From: Polaromonas sp. CG_9.7
GTDB taxonomy: Bacteria; Pseudomonadota; Gammaproteobacteria; Burkholderiales; Burkholderiaceae_C
Assembly: GCF_015752205.1 (NCBI RefSeq)
Contig: NZ_JADOVG010000003.1
Coordinates: forward strand, 1 to 64,000
DNA: 64,000 nucleotides
Reading direction: 5' to 3'
Below, piece by piece: positions 62,310-64,000 of this stretch (position 1 is its first letter; every line of letters begins with the position of its first letter). The position numbers and the translations under genes were made by a program. The notes under the pieces are model-generated. The model saw only the letters and a list, made by a program, of their open reading frames with translations. It was not told where the DNA came from and did no database searches.

Positions 62310-62864
62310 ATGAAATGCTGGCCCCTAAATCACCACACTAAATCTGTCCATTCTGGTTTTACCCTGATCGAACTTATGGTGGTGATGACGATGGTGGCAA
62401 TCATTGCTGCATTGGCCACACCATCATGGAACGCAATGGTCGTGAGCAACCGAATTCGGGTTTCGGTAAACGATTGGACTCAGTCGTTTTATTTCGCGCG
62501 CAACGAGGCCGTTCGGCAAAATCTAGCTATAACTATTTGTGCGAGCAGCGATGGGGCTATTTGCACCGCCTCAGGTTATGAGATGGGCTGGATCGTCGTA
62601 ACGGCAGTTGGTGGCAACATATTGCAAGACACGCTGCCTGTGAACCGAGCGACCCTTACCCCAAATATCAACGCAGCCCGCTCCATTACCTTTTTGCCCA
62701 ATGGGTTGCCTGTTGGCAACTTTGCAGGAGCTCATTTGATGGTGAGAGACTTTCCAGCTGTCGACAGTTCGCTATCCAAATATATATGCATTGCTAGGAC
62801 GGGCCGGCTCAGGGTCTACAACAATGACCAGTTTTTAAATTTAACCACAACCTGTGGCGCATAA
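62310..62864 (+). CDS. type IV minor pilin, FimT/GspH family
   Basis: The 184-residue prepilin has a leader ending in Gly followed by FTLIELMVVMTMVAIIAALA, with the +5 Glu of the mature pilin. The GspH/FimT domain follows (SNRIRVSVNDWTQSFYFARNEAV and RARTGRL-like ending as CIARTGRLRVYN). Processing by PilD is expected at HSG|FTLIE. It starts the minor-pilin cluster fimT-pilV-pilW. Base composition is a little lower in GC than the surrounding housekeeping genes, common for pilus genes. The start could be the TTG at 62292. Confidence 0.85.
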   Translation: MKCWPLNHHTKSVHSGFTLIELMVVMTMVAIIAALATPSWNAMVVSNRIRVSVNDWTQSFYFARNEAVRQNLAITICASSDGAICTASGYEMGWIVVTAVGGNILQDTLPVNRATLTPNINAARSITFLPNGLPVGNFAGAHLMVRDFPAVDSSLSKYICIARTGRLRVYNNDQFLNLTTTCGA

Positions 62865-62883
62865 GCGGACGACGGTATTCAAA

Positions 62884-63474
62884 ATGACGCTGAATACATC
62901 CATAAAAAACCAGCAAGGGGCCACCCTGATCGAAATTTTGGTGACCATGCTCGTCGTCGCGATAGGCTTGCTTGGTGCGGCTGGTCTTCAATTGGCTGCC
63001 ACCCGCTATCAGCAAACCGCACAGATGCGCAACCAGGCCGTGATGCAGGCTCAATTCATCACCGAAAAAATCAAGGCAAACAGCAATGCGGTCATCGACG
63101 CTACTCCACCCAATCCGACCAGCACCTATCTTGCCCCCCAGGCTTATGCAGCTGCAACACTGGCTGCCTTACCTGCTGACCCTGTCTGCGGTTTGACGAC
63201 AGCTTGCACATCAGCACAGTCAGCCGTCAAGGACATGCGTGACTGGCGCTTGTCACTTCAAGCGTTGCCTGACGGTCGAGGTGCTATTTTCCCACTCACA
63301 GGTGCTGGCGGGGAAACCGATCGAACCGCGCGGCAGGTGATCGTCATGTGGCAGGAAAAGCAGCAGAACGAAGTCGGCACGGCGGCCAATCCCGATCCAG
63401 TACCGGTCGATCAAGGCTGCCCTGCACCTCGGGTAGGAGGTGTTCGATGCCTTACCGTGCTGGTAACTCCATGA
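62884..63474 (+). CDS. pilV: type IV pilus modification protein PilV
   Basis: The 196-residue prepilin has leader cleavage at QQG|ATLIEILVTMLVVAIGLLG; Ala instead of Phe at +1 is unusual but accepted in minor pilins. The PilV pattern is seen in GLQLAATRYQQTAQMRNQAV and AQFITEKIKANSNAV, then DMRDWRLSLQALPDGRG and RQVIVMW. It is a minor pilin that primes pilus assembly. It overlaps pilW by ATGA. Confidence 0.9.
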   Translation: MTLNTSIKNQQGATLIEILVTMLVVAIGLLGAAGLQLAATRYQQTAQMRNQAVMQAQFITEKIKANSNAVIDATPPNPTSTYLAPQAYAAATLAALPADPVCGLTTACTSAQSAVKDMRDWRLSLQALPDGRGAIFPLTGAGGETDRTARQVIVMWQEKQQNEVGTAANPDPVPVDQGCPAPRVGGVRCLTVLVTP

Positions 63475-64000
63475 CAAACGAAAAAACCCGCAAGCTTGAT
63501 CAACGCCAAAACGGGATGACGCTAATCGAGGTACTGGTTGCACTCACGATAGCACTGGTCATTCTGATTGCTATCGGCACAGCCTATCTCAACAGTACCA
63601 ATCTTGCGAGGCAACGGGAAAATCAGTCAGAACTCAATGAACCTGCTTCTATCGTCCAGCGGCTGCTGCAGCATGACCTTTCCTTGGCAGGCTATGTCGA
63701 CATTTTCGACTTCGATATTTCCGGTCAACCCCAGGCTGCGTCCCTGTTCAATCCAGGGAATGCCAAGTTGTCGAACCTTTACCAGCGCGTACCAGAAGCC
63801 GCAGCCCTCGAAGCGCCGCTGACACAGTTTTTCCCAGGCCTGTTGCCGGTCTTTGGCTGCGATGGCGCAATGACCGGCACACCCAATGCCATCATGATTG
63901 CAGGAACAGCAGCGCCGGCATGCGGCGCCGCCAATGCCACACAGCAATCCCTGCAGATAGCATTTCAGGCGGCTCCCAGTGCAACCGCTAATCCCATCAA
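63471..64000 (+). CDS. pilW: type IV pilus assembly protein PilW, 3' end outside window
   Basis: ATG at 63471 overlaps the pilV TGA. The first 176 residues are visible. The leader ends QNG and is followed by MTLIEVLVALTIALVILIAIG with the +5 Glu. The next section (LNEPASIVQRLLQHDLSLAGYVDIFD) is the PilW pattern. It is open to the end of the window, so length and C terminus are unknown. pilX, pilY1 and pilE may follow beyond. Confidence 0.88.
   Translation, partial: MTNEKTRKLDQRQNGMTLIEVLVALTIALVILIAIGTAYLNSTNLARQRENQSELNEPASIVQRLLQHDLSLAGYVDIFDFDISGQPQAASLFNPGNAKLSNLYQRVPEAAALEAPLTQFFPGLLPVFGCDGAMTGTPNAIMIAGTAAPACGAANATQQSLQIAFQAAPSATANPI

Overview
The window looks like a chromosomal segment of a betaproteobacterium of the order Burkholderiales, most likely family Comamonadaceae and close to Polaromonas or Rhodoferax. 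This is inferred from high GC, codon use, the kynB-kynU-kynA operon, the DUF3579 gene beside rpsT/argD/argF, the murJ-rpsT neighbourhood and the GspA/GspB pair. Species cannot be fixed without a search. No rRNA, tRNA, CRISPR array or intact mobile element was seen.

Layout. 0-4.3 kb: a small membrane protein, then a marR-MATE-maoC operon divergent from a PaaI-like thioesterase across a palindromic operator. 4.4-8.3 kb: gspAB (type II secretion assembly ATPase and partner) and a lone AAA ATPase. 8.8-15.3 kb: a 1407-residue double hybrid sensor kinase, a pyrophosphate-type phosphofructokinase and Ni-type glyoxalase I. 15.6-20.9 kb: a probable sulfite-handling locus (YeiH-type exporter, LysR regulator, ECF sigma, anti-sigma-like protein, Tat-exported sulfite-oxidase-like Mo enzyme, cytochrome c). 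21.1-23.6 kb: Entner-Doudoroff edd-eda. 23.8-38.2 kb: mostly housekeeping (OmpA-like, ChaC-like, sodC, pdxH, folK-pcnB-HAD-hda, purM, cupin/flavin oxidase pair, nitroreductase, MFS, SirB1-like, murJ).

38.4-43.7 kb is an apparent accessory insertion between murJ and rpsT: a TonB-dependent receptor, a small cytochrome c, a PQQ-type sugar dehydrogenase and a decayed IS5-family transposase. 43.7-54.3 kb: rpsT, a DUF3579 protein, argD-argF, feoA-feoB and a Cys-rich feo partner under a Fur box, an SDR, an Fe/2OG-oxygenase-like gene divergent from kynBUA. 54.6-64 kb: a wrecked restriction-modification gene, a large DUF349 protein, a lytic transglycosylase, glyA behind a ZTP (pfl) riboswitch, nrdR, and the start of a type IV pilus minor pilin cluster (fimT/gspH-like, pilV, pilW) that runs off the window.

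The most interesting non-gene signal is a dispersed repeat about 58 bp long. It has a 17-bp palindromic core GCTA-N9-TAGC, then exactly 19 nt, then a TGCGCAAA-like box and an AGGCCTTTT-like tail. Eleven copies, some with a mismatch in the core or box, lie in these 64 kb, most of them between genes and often between convergent genes. Two sit inside genes without breaking the frame, a core-only copy lies in kynB, and one supplies the stop codon of a pseudogene. A second, REP-like hairpin family is also present.
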